From Serratia symbiotica (Periphyllus acericola) (lineage in GTDB: Bacteria > Pseudomonadota > Gammaproteobacteria > Enterobacterales > Enterobacteriaceae): 64,000 bases of DNA. Under the pieces are notes generated by a model. It was not told where the DNA came from. It made no database searches and worked only from the letters and a program-made list of their open reading frames with translations. Location: assembly GCF_964019515.1 (NCBI RefSeq), contig NZ_OZ026452.1, forward strand, positions 1,488,001 through 1,552,000, written 5' to 3'. The translations under genes were made by a program, and so were the position numbers. Shown piece after piece: positions 1-11,404 of the stretch (positions are counted from its first letter, which is position 1; each line of letters begins with the position of its first letter).

Positions 1-225
1 CAAGTAAGTCACTGGGGTGGCAATATTGCCGGGACAAATCGGTAGGGAACCCATTTGAATGCCGCAAAGTGGTGTCCCGAAGGGGAAATCACAAGGATTT
101 GATTTCTTTTAGATTTGAACGTGGTTTGCCGCAGCCTCCTAAGGGAGGTGATCCATCGATGGGCCACGTCACTGAGTGCAGCCACCCATGCTACAGCTTG
201 AAAGACGACGGGTATATACCCGTTA
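1..225. repeat. ERIC element split by a ~150-bp insert
   Basis: The first ~20 bases (AAGTAAGTCACTGGGGTG) match the core of the enterobacterial repetitive intergenic consensus, and about 170-225 matches its outer arm (GAGTGCAGCCAC, then CAGCTTGAAAGACGACGGGTA). In a normal ERIC these are contiguous. Here about 150 bp of unrecognised DNA lies between them, flanked by GTCACTG on both sides. The other half of the element would lie left of the window. Confidence 0.6.
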
Positions 226-288
226 AATCTCATCGGCGCTTTCTGCTACAATCCCCTGCCACCTTATCAAGTCGAGCAATAAAGCGCT

Positions 289-2286
289 ATGCGATTAAAC
301 CTCAGCCAATAACAAGCTGTCGAATTCGTTACTGGGTCTTTCCTGGTGCTAGCCGGTGCCGGTTCGGGAAAGACGCGCGTCATTACCAACAAGATTGCTC
401 ACCTGATCCATCACTGCGGCTATCAAGCTCGGCAGATCACTGCCGTGACTTTTACCAATAAGGCTGCGCGCGAGATGAAAGAGCGCGTGGTGCAAACCAT
501 GGGGCGCAAAGAGGCGCGCGGACTAATGATTTCCACCTTCCATACTTTGGGGCTGGAGATCATCCAGTGGGAATACGCCGCGTTGGAAATGAAGCCCCAT
601 TTTTCGTTGTTTGATGATAAGGATCAGCTCGCACTGCTGAAAGATCTGACTGAAAAGTGGCTGGAAAACGAACAAACATTGGTGGCGCAGCTTATTTCCA
701 CAATTTCCCATTGGAAAAACGATCTGGTCGATCCCACACAAGCGATGGCGCTGGCGCACTCTGAACGCGACAAGCTGTTCGCTCATTTCTACGGCCTGTA
801 TCTTGCCCATATGCGGGCCTGCAATGTGCTGGATTTCGATGATCTGATCCTGTTGCCAACCTTGCTGCTGCGGTGCAACGAAGAGGTGTGCGAGCGCTGG
901 CATAAGCGCATTCGCTACCTGCTGGTGGACGAATATCAAGATACCAACACTAGCCAGTATGAACTAGTGAAACTGCTGGTGGGCAACCGTGCGCGCTTTA
1001 CTGTGGTAGGTGATGATGACCAGTCGATCTACTCTTTGTGCGGCGCGCGGCCGCATAATCTGGCGTTGCTGAAGGAAAATTTTCCGTCGCTGCGGGTGAT
1101 CAAGCTGGAACAGAACTACCGTTCCAGCGAGCGTATTTTGAAAGCAGCCAACATTCTGATCGCGAATAATCCGCACGTTTTTGAAAAACGGCTGTTTTCC
1201 ACGCTGGGTTATGGTGAAGAACTGACAGTCATTACCGCGACTAACGAAGACCATGAGGCTGAGCGGGTGGTGGGGGAACTGATCGCTCACCATTTTGTGA
1301 AAAAAACCGGCTACGGTGATTACGTGATCCTCTATCGTGGCAACCACCAGTCTCGTCTGTTCGAAAAGATGCTGATGCAGAATCGCATCAGATTTCCGGC
1401 AGTACCTCGTTCTTCTCGCGGCCAGAGATCAAGGATCTTCTCGCCTATCTACGAGTGTTGACCAACCCGGATGATGACAGCGCTTTCTTGCGTATCGTCA
1501 ATACGCCTAAGCGCGAGATTGGCCCGGCGACGCTACAAAAATTGGGTGAGTTGGCCAATCAGCGTAACAAAAGCTTGTTCCGCGCTAGCTTCGATCTGGG
1601 CCTCTAGCCAGCATCTGAGCGGCCGTGGGCTGGAGTCATTGCAGCTCTTTACCCACTGGCTGGGCGGCATTGCTAAGCTTGCCGAGTGTGATCCGGTTAA
1701 GGCGGTGCGCGATTTGATCCACGGTGTTGATTACGAAAGTTTGCTGTCTGAAACCTCCCCTAGCCCTAAAGCCGCTGAAATGCGTATGAAAAACGTTAAT
1801 ACGCTGTTTGGCTAGATGACAGAAATGTTGGCAGGTAGCGAGTTGGAAGAACCGATGACGCTGAGCCAGGTGGTCGCCCGTTTCACCTTGCGCGATATGA
1901 TTGAACGAGGCGAAAGCGAAGAACAACAAGACCAGGTGCAACTGATGACATTGCACGCCTCAAAGGGCCTGGAGTTCCCCTATGTTTTCCTGGTAGGAAT
2001 GGAAGAGGGATTATTACCGCATCAGAGCAGCATCGATGAGGATAACATCGATGAAGAGCGGCGTTTGGCCTATGCGGGGATCACCCGCGCCCAAAAAACA
2101 CTGATTTTCACCCTGTGCTGTGAACGCCGCCAGTATGGCGAACTGGTGCGGCCTGAACCTAGCCGTTTTCTGTTGGAGTTGCCGCAAGACGATCTGACGT
2201 GGGAAAGCGAACCTAAGGTGATCAGCCCAAAAGAGCGCATGCAGGAGGGCCAGAGCCATTTAGCCAAGGGCAAAGGCGAAGGGTAG
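289..2286 (+). pseudogene. rep: rep pseudogene (ATP-dependent DNA helicase Rep)
   Basis: Rep is a superfamily 1 3'-5' helicase that helps replication forks pass bound proteins. The reading starts at ATG 289 and covers nearly the full family length (~666 codons against ~673). Walker A (AGAGSGKT), the DEYQDTN motif, GDDDQSIYS and the C-terminal [11 protein letters not shown] motif are all visible. It is broken four times: codon 8 is TAA (310-312), the frame shifts near 1390, an extra T shifts it again at about 1605, and a Trp codon is TAG (1813-1815). The extreme C-terminus is slightly short. The convergent gppA-rhlB neighbours fit the enteric gene order. Identity is clear; function is surely lost. 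Confidence 0.95.
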
Positions 2287-2337
2287 AATACTGGGCGCAA
2301 TTTACGCCGTTATCACATTAATGTTGAGCTTCTAGCT

Positions 2338-2715
2338 TCAGCGGCCAGTTACCCACTCGGTGCTGCCGCCGCCGATATCGACCACCAAACGTCGATCAGG
2401 CTCGCCAGTGGTGTGCGCGACGAGTAAGTCAGCCGCACTTCTTCCACGCCGCTGATCACCGGGATCGGGCAACTGAGGATTTGCTTGCGTGGACTGTCCT
2501 GCAAGCGTTCGGAGAACAGCTTCAAGCACAGCCTCCGCGTTGCATGGCCTTATACAATAGGCGATTTTGCTGATCCAGCCCGGCTGCCAACTGCACTTTG
2601 CGCTCTTGATGCGTGATAGGAGCTGAATACTGCTGACCACTTTGCGTATCACCAGCATATGGAAGCTATTGGAATCAGGGTCGATAGCTGCATCGAGCCT
2701 GCTGGAACTGAGCAT
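2338..2715 (-). pseudogene. gppA: gppA remnant (guanosine pentaphosphatase / exopolyphosphatase)
   Basis: GppA converts pppGpp to ppGpp and belongs to the Ppx/GppA actin-like ATPase superfamily. Only two short pieces remain. The N-terminal piece contains DAAIDPDSNSFHMLVIRK, and the second contains AHTTGEPDRRLVVDIGGGS, the phosphate-binding loop. Between them the frame is scrambled and about 40 residues are missing. Everything after about residue 150 of the usual ~495 is gone. It sits between rhlB and rep as in other enterics, so this is a deletion in place. Confidence 0.85.
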
Positions 2716-2831
2716 GTTATCCCCCGTGCATTTCAAAACGCATCAGCGTGAGCCGCACTTGCTTGCCTCCGGCACTGACCGGTGTACTAACGAGTGGGTC
2801 ACCTTGATGCAACTTGAAAGTCATTGGGTCA

Positions 2832-4263
2832 TCAGCCTGAGCATTTGTGGTTGCTGCGCGGTGCTGAGTTGCGACGTGGCCCATTGTTACTGCGCGGACG
2901 CGTCAGGCGCTTCAGTGTCGGCAGATCGGTCAGCAAAGCATCGCTATTATACTTGCTTACTGGAATGCTACGACCGGTATAGGCCTCGATCGCCGGTAGG
3001 TTGAGTGCATATTCTTCGCAGGCCAGGCTGATGGAATGACCGCTTTTGCCAGCGCGTCCGGTACGGCCAATGCGGTGCACGTAGTCTTCGCAATCATCAG
3101 GCAGATCGTAGTTGAATACGTGGGTGACCAACGGGATATGCAGACCGCGCGCGGCGACATCGGTGGCAACCAGAATATCGAGGTTGCCCTTAGTGAAATC
3201 GTCGAGAATGCTCAAACGTTTTTTCTGCACTACGCGGTGCACGTAGTCTTCGCAATCATCAGGCAGATCGTAGTTGAATACGTGGGTGACCAACGGGATA
3301 TGCAGACCGCGCGCGGCGACATCGGTGGCAACCAGAATATCGAGGTTGCCCTTAGTGAAATCGTCGAGAATGCTCAAACGTTTTTTCTGCACTACGTCGC
3401 CAGTAAGCAAGCCAACGCGGTGACCATCGGCAGCCAGGTGACCCCAGATGTCTTCACAGAGGTGTTTGGTATTGGCAAAAATGATGGCGCGATCCGGCCA
3501 CTCTTCTTATATTAGCGTCTGTAGCAGACGCATTTTTTCTTCCATTGGATGGGTATAACAGTTCTTCTTTAATGCGGTGGCCGGTTTTCTGTTGCGGTTC
3601 CACTTCAACATATTCAGCGTTGTTCATCTGTTCGAAGGCCAATTCATGGACACGGTAGGATAAGGTGGCAATGAATAGCATATTCAGGCGTTGGTCAACC
3701 GCAGGCATACGGCGGAATAGCCAGCGGATGTCTTTGATAAAGCCCAGATCATACATGCGGTCAGCTTCATCCAGCACCACGACTTGAGTGGTACCCAAAT
3801 CGATGTAGTTCTGTTTGGCATAGTCGATTAAACGACCGGTGGTACCGACCAGGATATCTACGCCGCTTTCCAGGACTTGCAATTGTTTATCGTAGCCATA
3901 GCCGCCGTAGGCCAGGCCCAGCTTTAGGCCAGTGGACTGGGTGAGGGGTTCCGCATCTGAATGGATTTGCACCGCCAGTTAACGCGTGGGTGCCATGATT
4001 AAGGCGCACGGCTGGTTGGTTTGTCGATCCTGTTTCGCCTGATGGGTAAGCAAATAGTGAAAAGTAGACGCTAAAAACGCCAGCGTCTTTCCTGTACCGG
4101 TTTGCGCCTGACCTGCAACGTCACGCCCGGAGAGCGTGAGCGGCAATGCTAACGCTTGGATGGGCGTGCAATGGTAAAACCCTTTTTTCTCAAGGGCTTC
4201 AAAGACTAACGGGTGCATGGCGAAGTCGGAAAACTTCTGATCAGTCAAGTGTGTTTTGCTTAT
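2832..4263 (-). pseudogene. rhlB: rhlB pseudogene (DEAD-box RNA helicase of the degradosome)
   Basis: RhlB unwinds structured RNA for RNase E. The motifs [22 protein letters not shown] and [10 protein letters not shown] are all present, but spread over several frames. The codon aligned with the start is ATA (4261-4263), the Glu after APTR is TAA (about 3976-3978), and the frame shifts near 3560. A 162-bp segment encoding the motif V region is perfectly duplicated in frame (3072-3395). The C-terminus is full length. A TTG at 4246-4248 could start an N-terminal fragment ending at 3979. It is divergent from trxA as in other enterics. Confidence 0.95.
3072..3395. repeat. Perfect 162-bp tandem duplication inside rhlB
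   Basis: Two copies, 3072-3233 and 3234-3395, are identical base for base. The unit is exactly 54 codons, so it repeats the peptide from [12 protein letters not shown] to CEDYVHR in frame. The lack of any difference between copies implies a recent event. Confidence 0.97.
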
Positions 4264-4394
4264 AGTATGGCAGAATATCAGCTAACTATTGCTTTACCAA
4301 AGCACATCCGTTGAAATAAACGCTGTGAAATGAAATCACCCTGAGTTGGTTAATGCTACACCAACAAGGTAGACCTAATCCTGTGGAGTAGAAC

Positions 4395-4721
4395 ATGAGC
4401 GATAAAATTATTCACCTGACTGATAATAGCTTCGACAGCAACGTGCTAAAAGCTGAAGGGTCAATACTGGTCGATTTCTGGGCTGAATGGTGTGGGCCGT
4501 GCAAGATGATTACCCCGATTCTGGATGAAATTGCCGAAGAATTCTCTGGCAAACTAACCATCACCAAGCTGAACATCGATAAGAACCCTGCAACCGCCCC
4601 CAAGTACGGTATCCGTGGTATCCCTACGTTGTTGCTGTTCAAGAACGGCAAGGTGGCCGCGACCAAGGTTGGCGCGTTGTCCAAAGGTCAGCTTAAAGAT
4701 TTTCTGAACGCAAATTTGTAA
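4395..4721 (+). CDS. trxA: Thioredoxin 1
   Basis: This is a cytoplasmic disulfide reductase that recycles ribonucleotide reductase and other enzymes. The 108-residue protein is full length with one thioredoxin fold. The active site WCGPC is at residues 32-36 and the cis-proline loop GIPTL at about 75-79. A GGAG ribosome site precedes the ATG. It lies between divergent rhlB and downstream rho, as usual. The second thioredoxin gene, trxC, is dead in this window, so this copy probably carries the thioredoxin load. Confidence 0.98.
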   Translation: MSDKIIHLTDNSFDSNVLKAEGSILVDFWAEWCGPCKMITPILDEIAEEFSGKLTITKLNIDKNPATAPKYGIRGIPTLLLFKNGKVAATKVGALSKGQLKDFLNANL

Positions 4722-5119
4722 TCAGGCGAGAAAGCAAATATCAGGCGTCTAGCTGATGTTCAATTCATCGCTAGACGCTTGCAAAGAAGCGTGTTAAGTT
4801 TAACCGCACTGCAAATAGAACTTGCCCGAAGTTTTAAATGTAAAGAATTTGAATCTAAGCTTTACTATGTGCTGAACCACTATCGTCCAAAGTAAAATGA
4901 GCCTGGCCCGTTTTTTAGCGATCAAGCGGTTTTGCAAAATCAATTTTAAGGTACTTTCGGTCTTAAGCCATCAACGCAATGCGTGCGCCCGATGTAAGCT
5001 ATTTCTTAACGCGATAGGGTCCGCGGCGATCGAACGTCCAGTAAACAGGCATGTATCACGCTGCCATACCATTCACGATAAAAGTTCGAGACACACCCCG
5101 AGTTTAAGAACCCACCACT
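4722..5119 (+). promoter_or_regulatory. trxA-rho intergenic region / rho leader
   Basis: This stretch of about 400 bases has no credible gene. Just after trxA there is an inverted repeat (GCGTCTAGC ... GCTAGACGC, 4745-4778) without a strong T run. The rest should be the rho leader, which in E. coli mediates Rho autoregulation. No recognisable leader peptide was found. Confidence 0.5.
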
Positions 5120-6379
5120 ATGAATCTTACGGAATTAAAGAATACGCCCGTTTCTGATCTAATTACTCTCGGCGAAAATATGGGGCTGGGAAACCTAGCC
5201 CGCATGCGTAAGCAGGACATTATTTTCTCCATTCTGAAGCAGCATGCGAAAAGTGGAGAAGATATCTTCGGCGATGGCGTGCTGGAGATATTGCAGGATG
5301 GATTTGGTTTCCTCCGTTCTGGAGATAGTTCCTACCTCGCCGGCCCTGATGACATCTATGTATCCCCTAGCCAAATACGCCGTTTCAACCTCCGCACAGG
5401 TGACACCATTTCCGGTAAAATTAGGCCGCCAAAAGAAGGCGAGCGCTACTTTGCTCTGTTGAAAGTTAACGAGGTTAACTATGACAAACCTGAAAACGCC
5501 CGTAGCAAGATCCTGTTCGAAAACTTAACCCCGTTACACGCGAATTCCCGTCTGCGGATGGAACGAGGCAACGGTTCGACCGAAGACCTGACAGCGCGTG
5601 TATTGGATCTGGCAGCGCCGATCGGCCGTGGTCAGCGTGGCTTGATCGTTGCGCCGCCAAAAGCCGGTAAAACCATGTTGTTGCAGAACATCGCGCAAAG
5701 TATTGCTTACAACCACCCAGATTGCGTACTGATGGTGTTGTTAATCGACGAACGTCCAGAAGAAGTGACCGAAATGCAGCGTCTGGTGAAAGGCGAAGTG
5801 ATCGCTTCGACTTTCGACGAGCCAGCATCTCGGCATGTGCAGGTAGCAGAAATGGTCATTGAGAAGGCCAAGCGCCTGGTGGAGCACAAAAAAGACGTGA
5901 TCATCCTGCTTGATTCCATCACCCGTCTGGCGCGTGCCTATAACACCGTAGTACCCGCTTCAGGCAAGGTACTAACGGGGGGGGTGGATGCTAATGCCCT
6001 GCATCGTCCTAAGCGTTTCTTTGGTGCGGCGCGTAATGTTGAAGAAGGCGGTAGCCTGACCATCATCGCCACCGCACTGGTCGATACCGGTTCGAAAATG
6101 GATGAAGTTATCTACGAAGAGTTTAAAGGTACTGGCAATATGGAATTGCACCTGGCGCGTAAAATCGCCGAGAAGCGCGTGTTCCCGGCTATCGACTACA
6201 ATCGCTCTGGTACGCGTAAAGAAGAGTTGCTCACTACCTCTGAAGAATTGCAGAAAATGTGGATACTACGTAAAATCATCCATCCAATGGGCGAGATCGA
6301 TGCGATGGAGTTCCTCATTAATAAATTGGCAATGACCAAAACCAATGATGAATTCTTCGATATGATGAAACGCTCATAA
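5120..6379 (+). CDS. rho: Transcription termination factor Rho
   Basis: Rho is a hexameric RNA-DNA helicase that ends transcription. The protein is 419 residues, the usual length, and starts [14 protein letters not shown]. The N-terminal RNA-binding domain includes DGFGFLRS. Walker A (APPKAGKT) lies near residue 180 and Walker B ([10 protein letters not shown]) near 265. The Q and R loop regions follow. The frame is open throughout, and a GC-rich hairpin with a T run follows the stop. It is intact and expected to be essential. Confidence 0.98.
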   Translation: MNLTELKNTPVSDLITLGENMGLGNLARMRKQDIIFSILKQHAKSGEDIFGDGVLEILQDGFGFLRSGDSSYLAGPDDIYVSPSQIRRFNLRTGDTISGKIRPPKEGERYFALLKVNEVNYDKPENARSKILFENLTPLHANSRLRMERGNGSTEDLTARVLDLAAPIGRGQRGLIVAPPKAGKTMLLQNIAQSIAYNHPDCVLMVLLIDERPEEVTEMQRLVKGEVIASTFDEPASRHVQVAEMVIEKAKRLVEHKKDVIILLDSITRLARAYNTVVPASGKVLTGGVDANALHRPKRFFGAARNVEEGGSLTIIATALVDTGSKMDEVIYEEFKGTGNMELHLARKIAEKRVFPAIDYNRSGTRKEELLTTSEELQKMWILRKIIHPMGEIDAMEFLINKLAMTKTNDEFFDMMKRS

Positions 6380-6399
6380 TTCTGTAAAATTCGCAGAAC

Positions 6400-6434
6400 G
6401 CCACGCCACGCCACGCCGAGTCGTGGCGTTTTTC
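6400..6434 (+). terminator. Intrinsic terminator after rho
   Basis: A stem ACGCCACG / CGTGGCGT with loop near CCGAGT is followed by TTTTTC. The left arm lies in a short CGCCA tandem run, so several pairing registers are possible. Confidence 0.75.
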
Positions 6435-6689
6435 ACTTCTGGCGGATACGATAAGTAGCAGTATTGGAAAAGTAAGTTGTTTCTGCGACTTATCGGGAAC
6501 TCATCCTGATAGTGATCAACATTTTGTCGCTTGCCATCTTGTTGCTGTTGATTCATTAGATAACCGCAAAAGGAATTAGGACGAATCGCTGTTGTCATAG
6601 GAAATGGCTGAAAGGTAGTGGGGACCATGGCACAACTTGTCTTGTTGCTCAAGTTAAGCTGCCTTATCTTCTACAGAGATCTGTTAACT

Positions 6690-7769
6690 GTGAACTTACT
6701 CACTATGAGTGCCGAGATTCTATTTGTTTTTCTGTTTTCCTTGGCTTTTCTTTTTGTTGCCCGTAAAGCAGCAAAACGTATTGGTCTGGTTGATAAACCC
6801 AACTACCGCAAACGTCATCAGGGATTGATTCCGTTGGTTGGCGGTATTTCCGTTTATGCTGGCTTGTGCTTTGCCTTCTTGATCGCTGAACAACCGATTT
6901 CACACGGCAAACTCTATCTTGCCTGTGCAGGTATTTTAGTTTTTGTTGGCGCTCTGGATGACCGTTTTGATATTAGCGTCAAGATCCGGGCGCTGGTTCA
7001 GGCGCTGGTTTGCATTGTGATGATGATTTTCCCCGGGCTTTACCTGCGCAGTTTCGGACATGTGTTGGGCAACTGGGAAATGCAGTTGGGGCCATTGGAT
7101 TATTTGGTGACGCTGTTTGCGGTGTGGGCGGCCATCAATGCTTTTAACATGGTTGATGGCATTGACGGCCTGCTAGGAGGCTTATCATGCGTCTCGTTCG
7201 GCGCGTTGGGCATTCTATTTTATCTGAGTGGCCATGCTGAACTGGCGTTTTGGTGTTTCGCCATGATCGCCGCTATTGTTCCCTATATTTTGCTCAACTT
7301 GGGCATTCTGGGTCGCCGCTACAAGGTGTTTATGGGGGATGCTGGCAGCACGCTGATCGGTTTCACCACCATCTGGCTGCTGGTGAAAAGCTCGCAGGGG
7401 AATGTTCCCTCGATCACTCCCGTTACCGCTTTATGGATTATCGCTATACCGCTGATGGACATGGTTGCGATCATGTATCGGCGCTTACGCAAAGGGATGA
7501 GTCCTTTCTCTCCCGACCGTCAACATATTCACCACCTTATAATGCGTGCTGGCTTCACGCCACGGCAGGCTTTCGTTTTGATTACCCTGGTGGCAGTGCT
7601 GCTGGCGGCCATCGGCGTGATCGGCGAGCGACTGAATTTTATTCCCGAGTGGGTTATGTTGGTATTATTTTTGCTTGCTTTTTTCCTGTACGGTTACTGT
7701 ATCAAGCGTGCCTGGCGCATTGCACGTTACATTAAGCGTATCAAACGCCGTTTGCGGCATTCTCGATAA
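6690..7769 (+). CDS. wecA: UDP-GlcNAc:undecaprenyl-phosphate GlcNAc-1-phosphate transferase
   Basis: WecA makes lipid I of ECA and also primes many O antigens. It is an inner-membrane protein with about 11 membrane segments. GTG at 6690 (product M/V-NLLTMSAEILF) aligns with the start of the E. coli protein; an upstream ATG at 6618 in the same frame adds unrelated residues. The motifs GALDDRFDIS, NAFNMVDGIDGLLGG and SPDRQHIHHLIMR are all present. The length is 359 residues and the frame is open. It is odd to find it intact when nearly every later step of ECA synthesis is broken; O-antigen or other glycan priming could explain its retention. Confidence 0.95.
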   Translation: MNLLTMSAEILFVFLFSLAFLFVARKAAKRIGLVDKPNYRKRHQGLIPLVGGISVYAGLCFAFLIAEQPISHGKLYLACAGILVFVGALDDRFDISVKIRALVQALVCIVMMIFPGLYLRSFGHVLGNWEMQLGPLDYLVTLFAVWAAINAFNMVDGIDGLLGGLSCVSFGALGILFYLSGHAELAFWCFAMIAAIVPYILLNLGILGRRYKVFMGDAGSTLIGFTTIWLLVKSSQGNVPSITPVTALWIIAIPLMDMVAIMYRRLRKGMSPFSPDRQHIHHLIMRAGFTPRQAFVLITLVAVLLAAIGVIGERLNFIPEWVMLVLFLLAFFLYGYCIKRAWRIARYIKRIKRRLRHSR

Positions 7770-7805
7770 TAATCAAATCTCTTAACCAGAGGCTTTTGGG
7801 CAGTG

Positions 7806-8095
7806 ATGAATCCAGAAAAAACGTCTGACAAGACCCCCAGGCGATGGATAACGAACTTGATATCCGTGGCCTGTATCGTACCTTGTGGTGCGGTAAACCA
7901 TGGATTATCGGTATTGCGGCGTTGTTTGCAGCGGTTGTGCTGATAGTGTCTTATCTGGTTAAACAGGAATGGAGTGCAGTCGCCATCACTGATCGGCCAA
8001 CAGTGAATGCGCTAGGGGGTTATTATTCACAGCAGCATTTCCTGCGTAATTGGATTTATGCGCGTTGCCAGCCACCGCCAACGAACCATTGGGCA
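7806..8095 (+). pseudogene. wzzE: wzzE N-terminal remnant (ECA chain-length regulator)
   Basis: The start MNPEKTSDK at 7806 is separated by a frameshift near 7840 from NELDIRGLYRTLW, which is the WzzE N-terminus with its first membrane segment. [18 protein letters not shown] follows, then another frameshift and a few more matching residues (ANEP). At about 8095 the sequence changes abruptly to the middle of rffG. The remaining ~260 residues, including the periplasmic coiled coil and second membrane segment, are gone. Confidence 0.85.
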
Positions 8096-8639
8096 TTGTA
8101 CCTATGGCTTGCCGACCCTCGTCACCAATTGCTCCAATAACTATGGCCCTTATCACTTCCCTGAAAAGCTGATCCCATTGTTGATCCTGAATGCAGTGGC
8201 TGTCAAGCCACTGCCGGTGTACGGCGATGGCGCACAGGTGCGTGACTGGCTGTATGTGGAAGATCATGCGCGCGCGTTGTACCAGGTGGTTACCAGCGGC
8301 GTGGTGGGGGAGACCTACAATATCGGGGGCCATAACCAGCGCAAGAATAGCGAAGTGGTGTACAGCATTTGCGATCTTTTGGAAGAGCTGGCACCGAACA
8401 AACCCCAGAGCGTAGCAAAATATCACGACCTGATTACTTACGTCAAGGATCGCCCTGGTCACGATATGCATTACGCTATTGACGCCGGGAAGATCGAGCG
8501 CGAGCTGGGGTGGCGACCGCAAGAGACCTTTGAAAGCGGTATCCGCAAAACAGTTTCCTGGTATCTGCACCATGAGAGCTGGTGGCGTCGCGTCCAGGAC
8601 GGTTCTTACAGCGGTGAACGCTTAGGCCTATCCGACTAA
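8096..8639 (+). pseudogene. rffG: rffG C-terminal remnant (dTDP-glucose 4,6-dehydratase)
   Basis: From [20 protein letters not shown] to the stop this matches the C-terminal half of RffG, the NAD-dependent dehydratase that makes dTDP-4-keto-6-deoxyglucose. The N-terminal half with the Rossmann GxxGxxG and the catalytic TDEVYG/YxxxK region is absent. The fragment is open, but without the nucleotide-binding domain it cannot be active. The deletion that formed this joint also removed wecB and wecC, which normally lie between wzzE and rffG. Confidence 0.9.
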
Positions 8640-8689
8640 ATCTAAGGCTGCGCTACCGTCAAGTTAGCACAGTGGGTTTTGGAGTCAGT

Positions 8690-9554
<865 letters not shown>

Positions 9555-9577
<23 letters not shown>

Positions 9578-10286
9578 GTCACTGAGTTGGGAGAGCTAAT
9601 TCTTCCGGCTTAACAGCGCCAAATTACACTTTAACGAAAAGGCCGAGCGGCTCACTGAGGCCGATTTGAATGCATTCTAACGTGTGCAAGCCAAGGTTCC
9701 TGCTCATCGCCTAGAGCTGGTCGATGCACTGTCAGCATTGGGATTCCGGTTGGTTGAAGGGGAGGTTGAGCTGGCACTGAACATTGCTGCTGAACCTACT
9801 GCAACACAGACCGCGCCGTTGCCTGGGGTGCGTATGGCAACGCCCAAAGATATTCCTCAGTTGCGGGTAGCGGCGGCAAAGGTATTCGCCACCAGCAGAT
9901 TCCGTGCTCCGTGGTACGACAGCGCTGACTGCGCGCGTTTTTATGCGGTCTGGATCGAAAAAGCCGTGCTGGGACGGTTTGACTACAAGTGCTTGTTGGC
10001 GCTCGACGATCAGGGGCAACCAGTTGGCTTTGTCAGTTTGCGAGATATCGCGGCTAAAGAAGCGCGCATCGGCCTGTTGGCAGCATATCCGGGGGTATCA
10101 GGCAAGGGGATTGGCTCAAGGTTAATGACTGCGGCCATCACACAATGCGCGCGACAGGGTGTGCAGCGCCTGCGGATGACTACCCAGGTCAGTAATATCG
10201 CTGCATTACTTCTCTATCAGCGGCATGATGCCGTTATTGAAAGCACCGCGTATTGGTTTTATAGAGGTAGACATGATCTTATTTAA
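9555..10286 (+). pseudogene. rffC: rffC (wecD) pseudogene (TDP-fucosamine acetyltransferase)
   Basis: RffC N-acetylates dTDP-4-amino-4,6-dideoxygalactose using acetyl-CoA. The reading overlaps the end of rffH, as in E. coli, but the aligned start codon is ATA (9555-9557). IESLSWES is followed by TAA (9597-9599, replacing Gln) and later by a second TAA (9678-9680). From 9684 the GNAT domain is open and well conserved, including RIGLLAAYPGVSGKGIGSRL, the CoA-binding motif. An internally started fragment would lack the first ~43 residues. Confidence 0.88.
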
Positions 10287-11403
10287 TGCCCCACCGGTTG
10301 TTGGCACTGAAATTAATTATATGCAGGCTGCCATCAGCAGCGGCAAATTGTGCGGCGATGGTGGCTTTACTCACCGCTGTCAGCAGTGGATGGAGCAGTG
10401 TCTCACTAGCCAGAAGGTGCTGCTAACACCGTCTTGCACCGCATCGCTGGAGATAGCAGCCATGCTGTTGGATATCAAGCCGGGTGATGAAGTGATCATG
10501 CCAAGTTTTACTTTTGTCTCTACTGCCAACGCCTTTGTGCTACGCGGTGCTACCGTGGTGTTTGTCGATGTGCGCCCAGACACCATGAATATCTATGAAA
10601 GCAAAATTGAAGCAGCGATCACCGAGCACACTCGCGTCATCGTTCCAGTGCATTACGCCGGTGTTGCCTGCGAGATAGGCAGCATCATGGCGTTGGCGCA
10701 GCAATATAACCTGTTAGTGGTGGAAGACGCCGCGCAGGGCATGATGTCTACCTACAAAGGCCAGGCGCTTGGCACTATCGGGCATATTGGTTTTTTCAGC
10801 TTCCATGAAACCAAAAACTACACCGCTGGTGGTGAAGGTGGCACAATTTTGGTGAATGATCCGACGCTGCTTGACCGGGCAGAAATTATCCGTGATAAGG
10901 GCACCAACCTCAGTCAGTTCTTCCGTGGTCAGGTGGATAAATACACCTGGCGTGATATCGGTTCCAGCTATCTCATGTCGGATCTGCAAGCAGCTTATCT
11001 GTGGGGCCAACTGGAAGCCGCCGACCGTATCAATCAACGCCGTTTGTCGTTATGGAAGCAATACTATGACAGCTTGCTGCCACTGGCCAAAGCTGGACAC
11101 ATTGCAATACCGAGCATCCCGGCAGCTTGCGTTCACAATGCGCATATGTTTTATATCAAGCTGCGTGATATCGAAGACCGCTCGGCCTTTATCGACACCC
11201 TGAAGGCAGCCGGGATCATGTCATTATTCCATTACATCCTATTACATACCTGCCAAGCCGGTGAGCAGTTCGGTCGTTTCGCCGGTGAAGACCGCTATAC
11301 CAGCCAGGAAAGCGCACGTCTGGTGCAGTTGCCGCTGTTCTACACGCTGTCCGATGCCGATCAACACAGGGTGATCAATAGCGTTCTGGGCTTCTTCGCC
11401 TGA
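10273..11403 (+). CDS. rffA: TDP-4-oxo-6-deoxyglucose transaminase
   Basis: RffA (WecE) is a PLP-dependent aminotransferase making dTDP-4-amino-4,6-dideoxygalactose. The 376-residue protein has the family's full length, starting at ATG 10273 (MILFNAPPVVGTEINYMQAA) with an AGAGG ribosome site. The PLP lysine lies in FHETKNYTAGGEGG, and VEDAAQG holds the PLP-binding Asp. It overlaps the broken rffC by 14 bp. It is intact although its substrate supply (rffG, rffH) and its downstream steps are lost. It is either a gene not yet hit or has another role; the first is simpler. Confidence 0.93.
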   Translation: MILFNAPPVVGTEINYMQAAISSGKLCGDGGFTHRCQQWMEQCLTSQKVLLTPSCTASLEIAAMLLDIKPGDEVIMPSFTFVSTANAFVLRGATVVFVDVRPDTMNIYESKIEAAITEHTRVIVPVHYAGVACEIGSIMALAQQYNLLVVEDAAQGMMSTYKGQALGTIGHIGFFSFHETKNYTAGGEGGTILVNDPTLLDRAEIIRDKGTNLSQFFRGQVDKYTWRDIGSSYLMSDLQAAYLWGQLEAADRINQRRLSLWKQYYDSLLPLAKAGHIAIPSIPAACVHNAHMFYIKLRDIEDRSAFIDTLKAAGIMSLFHYILLHTCQAGEQFGRFAGEDRYTSQESARLVQLPLFYTLSDADQHRVINSVLGFFA

Positions 11404-11404
11404 T

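Noticed and set aside
138..165. Reverse strand reads GGATCACCTCCCTTA, close to the 3' end of 16S rRNA (anti-Shine-Dalgarno)
   Set aside because: It has one extra base and no other 16S sequence around it; a chance match within the ERIC insert is simpler than an rRNA fragment.
3072..3395. CRISPR or other array
   Set aside because: Two contiguous units with no spacers, coding in frame for RhlB; no CRISPR array or cas gene was seen anywhere in the window.
4897..5157. Open frame overlapping the rho leader and start
   Set aside because: No resemblance to a known leader peptide, and it runs into rho in another frame; kept only as leader.
6400..6421. Short CGCCA tandem run after rho as a repeat locus
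   Set aside because: It is only four units and forms one arm of the terminator hairpin.
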